Shown here one piece after another: positions 24,856 to 32,854 of a stretch of DNA of 36,189 nt. The notes below the pieces were generated by a model, which saw nothing but the letters and a program-made list of their open reading frames with translations, was not told the DNA's origin and ran no database searches. Each line of letters opens with the position of its first letter. The first letter of the stretch is position 1. This stretch comes from Balneolaceae bacterium. Its GTDB lineage: Bacteria; Bacteroidota; Rhodothermia; Balneolales; Balneolaceae. A program made the translations under genes and the position numbers. Where the stretch lies: the NCBI GenBank assembly GCA_007123715.1, contig SKKO01000315.1:1-36189 (forward strand). The letters run 5' to 3'.

Positions 24856-25460
24856 GATTATCGCTTTTATCCATCTCAATCCTCCTCCTCATAAACATGC
24901 CTCTATATGCACAGGATCATCTCACAGATGCCTTCCGGGCAAGTTATGAAGCTGAACGAAAGAGTGAGTATCGGGCTGCGGCCGAATACCTTTTGGATGT
25001 ATATGATTCATCATCCTATGAGCTGAACCTCAGGCTCGGCTGGCTGAACTATCAAAAAGGCAATATGGAAGCATCCATTCAATTTTATTCACAGGCCGTG
25101 GATCTGAAGCCCTATGCCGTGGAACCAAAACTTGGGCTTGTATATCCCTATTCTGCAATGGGAATGTGGGATGAGGTCATCGAACTTTACCAACGCATTT
25201 TGAGTACTGACCCGCAAAACAGCCTGGTGAATTACCGGATGGGGCTCATCTATTACAACAGGGGCCAACATGAACGTGCAGATCCTTTTATCGAAAAAGT
25301 GGTCAACCTCTATCCGTTTGATTATGATTCGCTCCTGCTGTTTGCCTGGAACAAACTGATGTTGCAGCGCTCAAGAGAGGCACAAGTGTTATTTCATAAA
25401 GTTTTGCTGGCCAATCCAGGAGATGAATCTGCTACAACTGGCCTCAGTTTGATTCAATAA
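24843..25460 (+). CDS. Exported TPR protein
   Basis: A 205-residue protein: signal peptide (MEYLRLSLLSISILLLINMP, then LYAQD) and about five TPR motifs to the end. Recognisable helices are YELNLRLGWLNYQKGNMEAS, VEPKLGLVYPYSAMGMWDEV, SLVNYRMGLIYYNRGQHERA and YDSLLLFAWNKLMLQRSREA, each with the spacing of TPR helix A and B. It should act as a periplasmic adaptor. It is the last gene of the run and overlaps the barrel gene by 13 bases, so the two TPR proteins probably interact in one export or assembly complex. Confidence 0.8.
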   Translation: MEYLRLSLLSISILLLINMPLYAQDHLTDAFRASYEAERKSEYRAAAEYLLDVYDSSSYELNLRLGWLNYQKGNMEASIQFYSQAVDLKPYAVEPKLGLVYPYSAMGMWDEVIELYQRILSTDPQNSLVNYRMGLIYYNRGQHERADPFIEKVVNLYPFDYDSLLLFAWNKLMLQRSREAQVLFHKVLLANPGDESATTGLSLIQ

Positions 25461-25470
25461 AAGAATCAAA
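25448..25470. other. Hairpin covering the convergent stop codons
   Basis: TTTGATTC (25448-25455) is the exact reverse complement of GAATCAAA (25463-25470) around a 7-nt loop. The TAA of the TPR gene and the stop of the convergent SIS gene both lie in it. No T-run follows, so it is a possible transcript end for both genes. Confidence 0.5.
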
Positions 25471-26233
25471 CCCCTGCTATTCTTCTTTTATATTCATCCA
25501 GGGCTTCCTTGAGACGTTCATGGGCAGTTTCGTCACCCGGTATATTGTGGGAGGGGTGAATATACAATTTGGTGCCCCGTTCCTCAAGAATTTCGGCTAC
25601 GGTCGTAATTACCATCCACACAATTGTGGTAAACGCCAGGGTGGAAACAGGGCCCACTTTATCAGTATGATGCTGAAGCTGAACCGTGGCATCTACGGAC
25701 GGTACACACGAATCGATCACGATATCTGCAATTTCAAATAACTTTCTGCCCGATGAATGGCGTGTTTTTGTATCCACGAAAGCTTTTTCTGATCCGCATA
25801 CCACCAGCTTAAGCCCGAGCTCTTTTGCCCTTAGTGCCACGTCAATAATAACGTTGTTGATACCCGAATGGGAAAAAAGCCACATGGTGTCTTCATCATG
25901 AAGATTATAGCTCTTCACGATTTCGCGCCCGTACCCTTCCACTCTTTCGAGAAAGACAAACTGATGAACGCCCATATCTCCGTGGATGTGGGTGAAAAAG
26001 GATAGCGGCAATTCAATCATCGGATGAAAACCCACAAATCCGCCGATTCTCGGATACATCTCCTCAATCGGAATGGTTGAGTGGCCGCAGCCAAATGTAT
26101 GCACCCATCTCCCTTTTTCGATGGAATCGGCCATCATGGTTGCAGCTTTTTCAATCGCTGCCATTTGTGTCTTTTCGATCTCGTCAATCACTGTTCGGGC
26201 ATTTTTCAGCCATTCTGATGCTAATCGGCTCAT
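25466..26233 (-). CDS. SIS domain sugar isomerase-like protein
   Basis: A 255-residue cytoplasmic protein with a phosphosugar-binding SIS fold. Residues about 40-60 read GRWVHTFGCGHSTIPIEEMY, the first SIS phosphate-binding loop; the second strand WLFSHSGINNVIIDVALRAK at about 118-137 carries the S-G-x-N-N loop. LKLVVCGSEKAF follows. It resembles the COG4821-type uncharacterised sugar-isomerase group. The gene is 18 bases after an MFS transporter and in an operon with a ROK kinase. It is likely to act on a phosphorylated amino or N-acetyl sugar; the isomerase or etherase reaction cannot be told from the sequence. It converges with the TPR gene, 5 bases between stops. Confidence 0.8.
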   Translation of the reverse strand: MSRLASEWLKNARTVIDEIEKTQMAAIEKAATMMADSIEKGRWVHTFGCGHSTIPIEEMYPRIGGFVGFHPMIELPLSFFTHIHGDMGVHQFVFLERVEGYGREIVKSYNLHDEDTMWLFSHSGINNVIIDVALRAKELGLKLVVCGSEKAFVDTKTRHSSGRKLFEIADIVIDSCVPSVDATVQLQHHTDKVGPVSTLAFTTIVWMVITTVAEILEERGTKLYIHPSHNIPGDETAHERLKEALDEYKRRIAGV

Positions 26234-26251
26234 ATCTGATGATTTTATTAT

Positions 26252-27427
26252 TTAAGGATTAATTTGAGGATGGTATCTGGTGAATCTCTTTAAAGCAAAC
26301 ACAAACAGGATATACGTGGCAATAATAGAAGCCGGAATCAGCATGAATGAAGAGCGCAGGCCAAACAGATCGCCTACAACACCGGCGATATAGGGCAACA
26401 GCATTCCTCCGATAAGGGCAATGGTAAAAGCCATGCTGAAAGCGGTGCCGGTCATGCCGGGATACAGATCACCGATATAGCCAAGCAACAGGGGGAATAC
26501 TGCTGCAAATCCGGCCCCAAGCAGGAAAATACTGAATGTCGCCATCACCGGATTATTTGTATTCAGCAAAATGAATGCCCCTGCCATCGCAATAGCCATA
26601 CTTATTTTGATAATGATTGCAGGCGGCCGCCATTTCAGGATCCTGCTGATTGCAAGCCTGCTCATCATCATACCGATCCAAAAAAAAGAAAGAAGGGTTA
26701 CAGCGGTGGAAGCTTCAACATTCAGTACATCCTGGAAGTAAGTGGCTGTCCATCCGCCGGTTGTAATTTCCATCCCGCTTTGAAAAAAAAGGATGAATGC
26801 CAGTAATAATAATGTGGGATGCTTCATAAGTGAGAGAGCATCTTTTGCAGGAAAACTGTGCGGCTGTTTCGGCTCGGGAAAGGTTAGCCGCAGATATACA
26901 AAAACCGCCAGCAGTACAATGATTCCAAGAGTGGCAATAATATGTGTATAGGTAAAATGGTTGAGTAAAGCTCCCAAAATTAATGGCACACTGAACGCAC
27001 CTATTCCGAAAAAAACGCCAAGCAAGGCTAATTTAGCGCTTCTATCGCCATCACTAATATCGCTTACAAGGGCATTGGCCGCTCCGTTCATAATCCCTCC
27101 CCCGAAACCAAAAAACATTATGGAAATTGAAAAAAGGAAAAAGGATGGCGAAAATGCAACGCCTTCCATTCCAATTAAAATGAGCAGTGTGCAAATCACC
27201 AGCAATTTTTTATACCCGAAACGGTCAACAATCGGGCCGAAGATTAATGAGCCTGCCAGTATCCCAAGATTCAGAAGGGTAAACAGAAACCCGGCCTCTG
27301 TCATGCTGATCTCAAACCGTGCAATAACAGCCGGCAGAATAGAACCAAGCGTTGTAAGTGTTATGCCAAATAACAGTAAACCCAGGCAGGCAGACCCAAA
27401 AAGAAATTTATATTCAATTTCTTTCAT
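26252..27427 (-). CDS. MFS transporter, sugar type
   Basis: A 391-residue transporter with twelve hydrophobic segments. The loop between helices 2 and 3 carries GPIVDRFGYKKLL, matching MFS motif A (GxxxDRxGRR), and the N-terminal half has the GGGIMNGAANALVSD segment common to fucose/N-acetylglucosamine-type symporters. The 391-residue length is normal. It overlaps the upstream ROK gene by 4 bases (ATGA) and precedes the SIS gene by 18 bases. I infer uptake of a sugar that the ROK kinase phosphorylates and the SIS protein then handles. The substrate is likely an N-acetyl-hexosamine or related sugar, without proof. Confidence 0.85.
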   Translation of the reverse strand: MKEIEYKFLFGSACLGLLLFGITLTTLGSILPAVIARFEISMTEAGFLFTLLNLGILAGSLIFGPIVDRFGYKKLLVICTLLILIGMEGVAFSPSFFLFSISIMFFGFGGGIMNGAANALVSDISDGDRSAKLALLGVFFGIGAFSVPLILGALLNHFTYTHIIATLGIIVLLAVFVYLRLTFPEPKQPHSFPAKDALSLMKHPTLLLLAFILFFQSGMEITTGGWTATYFQDVLNVEASTAVTLLSFFWIGMMMSRLAISRILKWRPPAIIIKISMAIAMAGAFILLNTNNPVMATFSIFLLGAGFAAVFPLLLGYIGDLYPGMTGTAFSMAFTIALIGGMLLPYIAGVVGDLFGLRSSFMLIPASIIATYILFVFALKRFTRYHPQINP

Positions 27428-28392
27428 TTCGCATCTTTCTTTTTTAATGATGATAACGCAAGATATGCCGCGCCGTACAGCCCTGCGCGGTTACCGAGGG
27501 CAGTTAGCTCGATGGATACCTGGTTCATGGCAACAGGCTGAGCCCACTTCCCGGCTTCGGTTTTTACTTGATCAAATAAAGCAGCGGCAGCCTCAAAGAC
27601 TCCGCCTCCGAGAATAATTTTTTCCGGGTTAAAGATACTGACCAGATTAGCCACAGACATTCCCCAAAATTCTACTGCCTCTCCGATGACCTGTTTGGCA
27701 ATAGGGTCTTTTTTTTGATATGCCTCAAATATATCTTTTGATGTGATTTTTCCGGGTGATATGTTGTCAAGATCGCCCCTGTAGGATGGCTGTTTGCCGA
27801 GATACGCCCTGTAAACACGGGCCAGCCCTTCGCCGGATGCATGATACTCAAAACACCCGCAATTCTGGTAAGCTGCAAGATAAGGCCTGTTCAGTGCCAT
27901 CCAGCCAATAGCACCTGCACTATAGCCCACTCCCTGTAAAACGTTGCCGTTTATCACAATGCCTGCACCAATACCCGTACCGACTGCCATATAAATCGCA
28001 TTTCTGCTCCCCCTTGCATTTCCCTGCCATATTTCACCGAGAATATAACAAGAACGGTCGCTTTCTATTGCTATGGGTATGGCCTCACCAAGCCGGATAC
28101 GCAGTTTTTCCGGCAATGGGTATTGATCCCAACCCGGCAAATTAGGAGCCCATACTGTGGCTTTTTCCCTGTGGTAAATGCCGGGCACACTCACACCTAT
28201 GGCTGATGTTTTCATTGTTTCCGCCCGGGCTTCTTTCAAAAGCATTTGGATAATACCTGTTATTGACATAAGAATTTCATCCCCCTCAGATCCTGCTACA
28301 GGTTCGGTGATTTCAGAGAGTAATTTTCCCTCACCGGAAAAAAGTCCTCCCGCAATTTTTGTTCCACCCAGGTCAACCGCTATTATTGCCAT
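27424..28392 (-). CDS. ROK family sugar kinase
   Basis: A 322-residue ROK kinase (glucose or N-acetyl-sugar kinase). It has the N-terminal ATP-binding DLGGTKIAGGLF (about 6-17), the central GTGIGAGIVINGNVLQGVGY with SAGAIGW, and GGGVFEAAAALF near the end. Kinase rather than repressor: there is no N-terminal helix-turn-helix. The usual zinc motif CxCGxxGCxE is replaced by a shortened CGCFEYHASG, with the Glu-x-His region retained. First gene of the minus-strand SIS-MFS-ROK operon, with the MFS gene overlapping its stop. The promoter is expected at 28393-28455, beside a copy of the dispersed repeat. Confidence 0.88.
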   Translation of the reverse strand: MAIIAVDLGGTKIAGGLFSGEGKLLSEITEPVAGSEGDEILMSITGIIQMLLKEARAETMKTSAIGVSVPGIYHREKATVWAPNLPGWDQYPLPEKLRIRLGEAIPIAIESDRSCYILGEIWQGNARGSRNAIYMAVGTGIGAGIVINGNVLQGVGYSAGAIGWMALNRPYLAAYQNCGCFEYHASGEGLARVYRAYLGKQPSYRGDLDNISPGKITSKDIFEAYQKKDPIAKQVIGEAVEFWGMSVANLVSIFNPEKIILGGGVFEAAAALFDQVKTEAGKWAQPVAMNQVSIELTALGNRAGLYGAAYLALSSLKKKDAK

Positions 28393-28728
28393 TCTACTCT
28401 ATATTATTCAATTATTGCTTATCCCTCAAAGTCTGCATTTAAACACTTCAAATCAAAAAACTGCCCTCACTTTCTCTGTTAATCGGTTATTCTGTTCGTC
28501 TGATATAATTTAAAAACTTCGTGCACCTTCGCGCATGGTGTCATTGTGGCTAAGTGCCTTATCCTTAAATCATTGCGGGTATGCAAAGGCTTTCCGTGCC
28601 GGAGAAGCTCTCCGGCCTACATCGCTAAAACCTTCCTGCCTTCCTATCATCGACAGCCCCTAATTTTGCCCAGAGGGAGTAGATTTTATGAGAAATTTGA
28701 GATAATTTTATCTGTTTATCTGTTTATC
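28393..28728. other. Divergent intergenic region with a repeat copy
   Basis: About 335 bases between the divergent ROK and U32 genes; it holds one diverged copy of the dispersed repeat (28456-28646). An open frame runs from 28546 into the U32 gene through the repeat, but this is the repeat translated, not a real protein extension. Confidence 0.6.
28456..28646 (+). repeat. Dispersed copy of the A/B repeat
   Basis: A diverged copy with AAAAAACTGCCCTCAC, TGTTAATCGGTTATTC and TGTTCGTCTG at the left, then an A-like block (CACCTTCGCGC to GTGGCTAAGTGCCTTATCC), then the B-type hairpin CCGGAGA-AGC-TCTCCGG and CCTACATCGCTAAAACCTTCC. It joins A-type and B-type material in one copy. Confidence 0.75.
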
Positions 28729-29991
28729 ATGCTTCATTCAAAAAAATCTACTCCAGATCGTAAAATTGAAATTATGGCTCCGGCCGGTGATTGGGCTTCT
28801 ATGCAGGCTGCTCTGCAGGCAAATGCAGATTCTGTATATTTTGGTGTAGAAAAATTGAATATGCGTGCGAGATCTTCCAATAATTTTAAACTGGATGATC
28901 TCCCCGAAATTGCCGCCCTCTGCAATTCCCGGCATACCAAAACGTACCTTACCCTTAATACAGTTCTCTATGATGAAGACTTACCGGTAATGGAAACTGT
29001 CATCGACCGCGTGAAGGAATCCGGTATTCATGCCATCATCGCATCCGATCAGGCTGCTATTCTGTATGCCAATCAAAGAGGAGTTAATGTACATATCTCA
29101 ACCCAGACCAATATTTCAAATATTGCCATGGTGGAGTTTTACAGTCGTTTTGCAGATGTGATGGTTTTAGCCCGAGAACTCAACCTGAATCAGGTTAAAA
29201 ATATAAACCGTGCAATTAAAGAGCGTAATATTACAGGGCCTTCAGGTTATCCGGTACGAATTGAACTTTTCGCACACGGGGCACTATGTATGGCTGTTTC
29301 AGGAAAATGTTACCTCAGCCTTCACACGTACAACTCGTCTGCAAACCGGGGAGAATGCAAACAAAACTGCAGGCATCAATACCATGTAACTGCCAATGGG
29401 GGTGATGGATTTCTGGTTGAAAATGAGTATATCATGTCGCCAAAAGATCTGTGTACAATCGATTTTCTTGATCTGATTTTGGATGCCGGTGTCAGCGTTT
29501 TAAAAATAGAAGGCCGGGGGCGTTCGCCCGAATATGTAAAAACGGTTACCGGATGCTACAAGGAAGCTGCGGAATCCGTTTTATCCGGAACTTACACAAC
29601 GGAACAAATTGAGAGTTGGAAAAATCGACTTGCAGGAGTTTATAACCGGGGTTTTTGGGATGGTTACTACCTAGGCAGTAAAATGGGTGAATGGAGTAAA
29701 AGGCATGGCTCATCATCCACAAAACAGAAAATTTTTGTTGGAGATGTTCTTCATTACTACCCTAAAGCCGGTATTGCCCATATTCGGATAAAATCGAATC
29801 AAATCAACATCCATGATTCTCTTCTTATCATCGGAAAAACAACAGGCGTCATTGCAACATCACCCTCTTCGATATGGGTTGATGATCAGCCATCCTCATC
29901 AGCTAAAAAGGGAAAAGAGTGTACCATTAAAGTTGATGAAAAAGTACGCCAGGGTGATGCCGTCTATCTCTGGACAGATCGCCGGAACTGA
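28729..29991 (+). CDS. Peptidase U32 family protein
   Basis: A 420-residue member of the U32 collagenase-like family, which includes tRNA and ubiquinone hydroxylation proteins as well as possible proteases. The start at 28729 gives MLHSKKSTPDRKIEIMAPAG, the normal family opening (APAGDWASMQAALQANADSV, then YFGV). The signature E-x-F-x-H-G-x-x-C is in ELFAHGALCMAVSGKCYLSL, with further cysteines in RGECKQNC; four cysteines in this region usually hold a 4Fe-4S cluster. The C-terminal part (about 315-420) is a beta-barrel-like extension. An open frame extends 61 codons upstream, but it is translated repeat sequence. It is not adjacent to known partner genes. I favour RNA-hydroxylation or a related role over protease activity. 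Confidence 0.88.
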   Translation: MLHSKKSTPDRKIEIMAPAGDWASMQAALQANADSVYFGVEKLNMRARSSNNFKLDDLPEIAALCNSRHTKTYLTLNTVLYDEDLPVMETVIDRVKESGIHAIIASDQAAILYANQRGVNVHISTQTNISNIAMVEFYSRFADVMVLARELNLNQVKNINRAIKERNITGPSGYPVRIELFAHGALCMAVSGKCYLSLHTYNSSANRGECKQNCRHQYHVTANGGDGFLVENEYIMSPKDLCTIDFLDLILDAGVSVLKIEGRGRSPEYVKTVTGCYKEAAESVLSGTYTTEQIESWKNRLAGVYNRGFWDGYYLGSKMGEWSKRHGSSSTKQKIFVGDVLHYYPKAGIAHIRIKSNQINIHDSLLIIGKTTGVIATSPSSIWVDDQPSSSAKKGKECTIKVDEKVRQGDAVYLWTDRRN

Positions 29992-30240
29992 TTTCATTCA
30001 GATTCATTTTAATTTGTGGGATGGATAAACATACAGCAAGCAATGAAGTAAAACCCTTGCAAATCAAAGCTCTGAATATTAATCTGAAACTGCCAAAAAA
30101 ATTAAAGTTGCTAAAGAAATACCTGTACTCTTTATCAGGATATCCCCGAAACTATTGCCGCATAATTTTCTTAACTATTATTATCCCTGCAAAGGTCTGT
30201 GGGATTCCATAACAATGCAATCATTTTAAATAATAAAGGC

Positions 30241-31206
30241 ATGAAAATTACATCCAAACACCTTTCCGTTTTATATGATCTTACCGCCGAGCAATTCAAT
30301 GCCGTTGAAATGCATTCTTTTCTGAACCTTATCAACCTCATCCAAATGCAGCTTGAGTTCCTTAAAATGGAAACCGGCAAAAAAGAACTTTTCGATGAAA
30401 TACTGGGAGAAACCAATGACATGGTAAGGGAAATTAGAAAAAGTAAAAAAAACAGGTTTTTCCCTGAAAATTTGAAATCGTATCAAAAGAAAGTGATTGA
30501 CCTGATCACATATATTGAAAAAGAAACTGAAGACGATGAACTGACTCATGGAATTCAGGAATCCCGTGATGTTTTGCTGGAAGTTTTCAGAGTTTTGGAC
30601 ATCCGTGCGGAAGAGCTGAAAAGGCACGTTTCCCATCCCGGCCAATGGCTCTCATATAGTGTTGAGGAGTTTATAAACGATTTTAACACCTTTTTCCATG
30701 CTGTTGAAAAAAATAGTAAGGGGAGATACCGTATTGTTCAGAATATAGCCAACCAGGAACCGAACGATTACCTCATACATTTCGAAGTTGACAGTGAACT
30801 TGACGGACTTGTCACCATGCCTGTCATATTTAAGGATGTAATACGTGACCTGATTGCAAATGCCCGAAAATACACGGATCCCGGCGGGAGGATTCATGTG
30901 GGTGTTTATCAAAAGAAAAACCTGTTACGTTTTATTGTTGAGGATAATGGGATGGGAATCCCGAAAAATGAGCTCGACCGTATTTTTGAATATGGTTATC
31001 GGGCCACAAACGTCCGCCATTTACCAACAATGGGAGGAGGATTCGGGCTAACCAAAGCATTATATGTAACCGTACAGCTGAATGGAGATCTGTGGATAGA
31101 TTCGGAAGAAGACAATGGAACGAAAATTAAGATTGAAATCCCTGTACCCGAAAAATTTGTTAAAACAGGTTTGAAAAAGACCAATATTTCGAGTGAGTCA
31201 GGTTAA
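30241..31206 (+). CDS. Sensor histidine kinase-like ATPase
   Basis: A 321-residue soluble protein ending in a HATPase_c domain. The kinase N-box is DLIANARKYTD, G1 is VEDNGMGIP, the F-box IFEYGYRAT and G2 GGGFGLT. Near the N-terminus, residues about 19-40 (AVEMHSFLNLINLIQMQLEF) look like a dimerisation helix with a candidate phospho-accepting His (MHSFLN). There is no membrane segment, PAS or response-regulator domain, so input must come from a partner. I chose the ATG at 30241; a GTG at 30199 would add 14 unlikely residues. The next gene, 32 bases on, is a polytopic membrane protein that could be its sensor. No response regulator is near. Confidence 0.8.
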   Translation: MKITSKHLSVLYDLTAEQFNAVEMHSFLNLINLIQMQLEFLKMETGKKELFDEILGETNDMVREIRKSKKNRFFPENLKSYQKKVIDLITYIEKETEDDELTHGIQESRDVLLEVFRVLDIRAEELKRHVSHPGQWLSYSVEEFINDFNTFFHAVEKNSKGRYRIVQNIANQEPNDYLIHFEVDSELDGLVTMPVIFKDVIRDLIANARKYTDPGGRIHVGVYQKKNLLRFIVEDNGMGIPKNELDRIFEYGYRATNVRHLPTMGGGFGLTKALYVTVQLNGDLWIDSEEDNGTKIKIEIPVPEKFVKTGLKKTNISSESG

Positions 31207-31238
31207 GAATAAAACCATTCTCTAAGTTCAGGTATTCG

Positions 31239-32123
31239 ATGATTGTAAACCTTATTAGAATAGCCGGGATTACTATTATTCTGCAAATTGGCTATATCCT
31301 TGCGGGTATGATGATCACTATTCCATCCGAAGCAGCGGCTGAATCAGATCCCTCATTATTTCATTTCCTGTTGCATTGCCTTCTTTTGGCTATCGGCCTT
31401 TCTGTGGTTATTCGAAATTCGGAATGGTACGGACTTAAACTGATCGTTACTTTGGTATTTTCATTCTTTGGTTTCCTGACGTTTATGTCTTTAATAGAAG
31501 CCTCATTTTTTATGACAAACATTCCTCAAGAATTTATACCGCAGCTCTGGCTGATGGGTACTGTGGTAGTACTGTTTTCTGTACCGCTTGCAGTACTTAT
31601 TCATGGAAAAGCTACGTCTAAGGAATCTGAAACCGGGGTTCGTCCTGACCGCACATTTTCAGTAGGAGAATGGATTTGGAAAACCGGATTTATTGCAGTT
31701 ATCTATCTTATTATCTATTTCACTTTTGGATATTACATTGCCTGGCAAAGCGCCGAATTGAGAGAGTTTTATGGAAGTACTGAGTTTCTCGGATTTTTCC
31801 CTCATATGAAAACTGTGTTACTCGAAACAACTTTAGCTCCATTCCAGGTTTTAAGGGCTGTTTTATGGATGATATTTGCCCTGCCTCTGGTCTGGATGTT
31901 AAAAGGGAATGTGTTTCGAGTTGCAATCATTACCGGTTTTGCAATTTCAGTACTCCATTCATCACAGCTACTACTGCCAAACCCTTTTATGCCTGAAACC
32001 ATCAGGCATATCCATCTGCTTGAAACATCCACATCCATGTTTTTGTTTGGATTGTTTTTAGGAGTGATACTCTACAGGTCGCATGATTCTTTCAAGGACT
32101 TTTTCGATTTCGAAGTTTTTTAG
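31239..32123 (+). CDS. Polytopic membrane protein of unknown function
   Basis: A 294-residue protein with about eight hydrophobic helices, for example IVNLIRIAGITIILQIGYIL at the start, LLHCLLLAIGLSVVI, LIVTLVFSFFGFLTFMSLIE, LWLMGTVVVLFSVPLAVLIH, FIAVIYLIIYFTFGYYIAWQ, VLRAVLWMIFALPLVWMLKG and FLFGLFLGVILY. The loop after helix 5 (WQSAELREFYGSTEFLGFFP) is the most polar part. I know no family for it. It lies 32 bases after the kinase-like gene, probably in one operon, so a sensor or accessory membrane role is a guess. Confidence 0.6.
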   Translation: MIVNLIRIAGITIILQIGYILAGMMITIPSEAAAESDPSLFHFLLHCLLLAIGLSVVIRNSEWYGLKLIVTLVFSFFGFLTFMSLIEASFFMTNIPQEFIPQLWLMGTVVVLFSVPLAVLIHGKATSKESETGVRPDRTFSVGEWIWKTGFIAVIYLIIYFTFGYYIAWQSAELREFYGSTEFLGFFPHMKTVLLETTLAPFQVLRAVLWMIFALPLVWMLKGNVFRVAIITGFAISVLHSSQLLLPNPFMPETIRHIHLLETSTSMFLFGLFLGVILYRSHDSFKDFFDFEVF

Positions 32124-32187
32124 GTTTATCGAATTATATTTTTGAGTCAATCTATGTTTGGAATTGACAACCCTTCGATATTTGGTG

Positions 32188-32210
32188 TTCAATATTCAAT
32201 ATTCAATATT
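32188..32210. repeat. Short tandem repeat (TTCAATA) x3
   Basis: Three perfect 7-bp units TTCAATA followed by TT, just before the end of the DUF3565 gene on the other strand. Such short AT-rich tandem copies often mark gene boundaries; no function is implied. Confidence 0.7.
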
Positions 32211-32219
32211 TAACATACA

Positions 32220-32429
32220 TTACTTCTGTAGCCGATTATTTTTTGTATGACTACACTCTTTACAGTACAGCTTTCTTCCGAGGTAAGAATCTCTTCCGGA
32301 TTTTGTGGTTACCCAGGGCCGCAGCTGCCAGGGCGGATCATGGCGCACATGCTGTGTATGGCCGCACTTCAGTTCAGCCACCCAATCAGCTTTATCATCT
32401 TTATAAAATCCGGTGATAGGTTGTTTCAT
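32220..32429 (-). CDS. DUF3565 domain-containing protein
   Basis: A 69-residue protein matching DUF3565: it opens MKQPITGFYKDDKADWVAEL, then KCGHTQHVRHDPPWQLRPWV and ends with a CKEC pair (C58 and C61 by count). The Cys-Gly-His early and CxxC late suggest a bound zinc. It overlaps the upstream 68-residue gene by 4 bases (ATGA), so the two are translationally coupled. The function of the family is unknown. Confidence 0.85.
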   Translation of the reverse strand: MKQPITGFYKDDKADWVAELKCGHTQHVRHDPPWQLRPWVTTKSGRDSYLGRKLYCKECSHTKNNRLQK

Positions 32430-32632
32430 GAGCGTTGAGTAAAAAAATCGTTCAGAACCTGTTCTATATCGATAAGCTGAATTGAACTTACCGCAGCTTC
32501 CATACTGCCTTCAGCACAAAGGCCCTGCATGGAAGCATCCGTGAATCCTTCCCTTGCTTTTTCTACACATAATTCACGAATAGTATTTGCCAGGATCAAT
32601 GCTTCGAATTTTTCCAGTCTGCTGTTGCACAT
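32426..32632 (-). CDS. Small helical protein coupled to DUF3565
   Basis: A 68-residue acidic protein, all predicted helix: MCNSRLEKFEALILANTIRE, then EKAREGFTDASMQGLCAEGS and a hydrophobic end (IQLIDIEQVLNDFF). The GF-x-DASM-x-GLC-x-EG stretch looks conserved-like, and I have the impression of a small unnamed family with it. It overlaps the DUF3565 gene by ATGA, supporting a real protein. No function can be named. Confidence 0.6.
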   Translation of the reverse strand: MCNSRLEKFEALILANTIRELCVEKAREGFTDASMQGLCAEGSMEAAVSSIQLIDIEQVLNDFFTQRS

Positions 32633-32854
32633 AGTTAATTTTAGATATTATATGAATGGTCAAATTTAAGCTGATTTGAATAGAATACCATTTTGAAAAC
32701 AGTTGTTCATTTGTTGTTGACTCAGTTTTCAAAGTTGCATCTTCATAAGTGGACCCAATTCCTGCTCATCTATGCGGGTTTCTGAAATTGCTGAATCTTA
32801 AACCATAAATTTTATTGCAAATACTCTGCAAATGATTTTATGGTGAAACTCTGA

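Noticed and set aside
28546-28728. N-terminal extension of the U32 protein
   Set aside because: The 61 extra residues are translated from the dispersed repeat; the family opening starts at 28729.
30021-30212. 63-codon ORF before the kinase-like gene
   Set aside because: Lysine- and leucine-rich from AT-rich DNA, with no domain and no ribosome-binding site.
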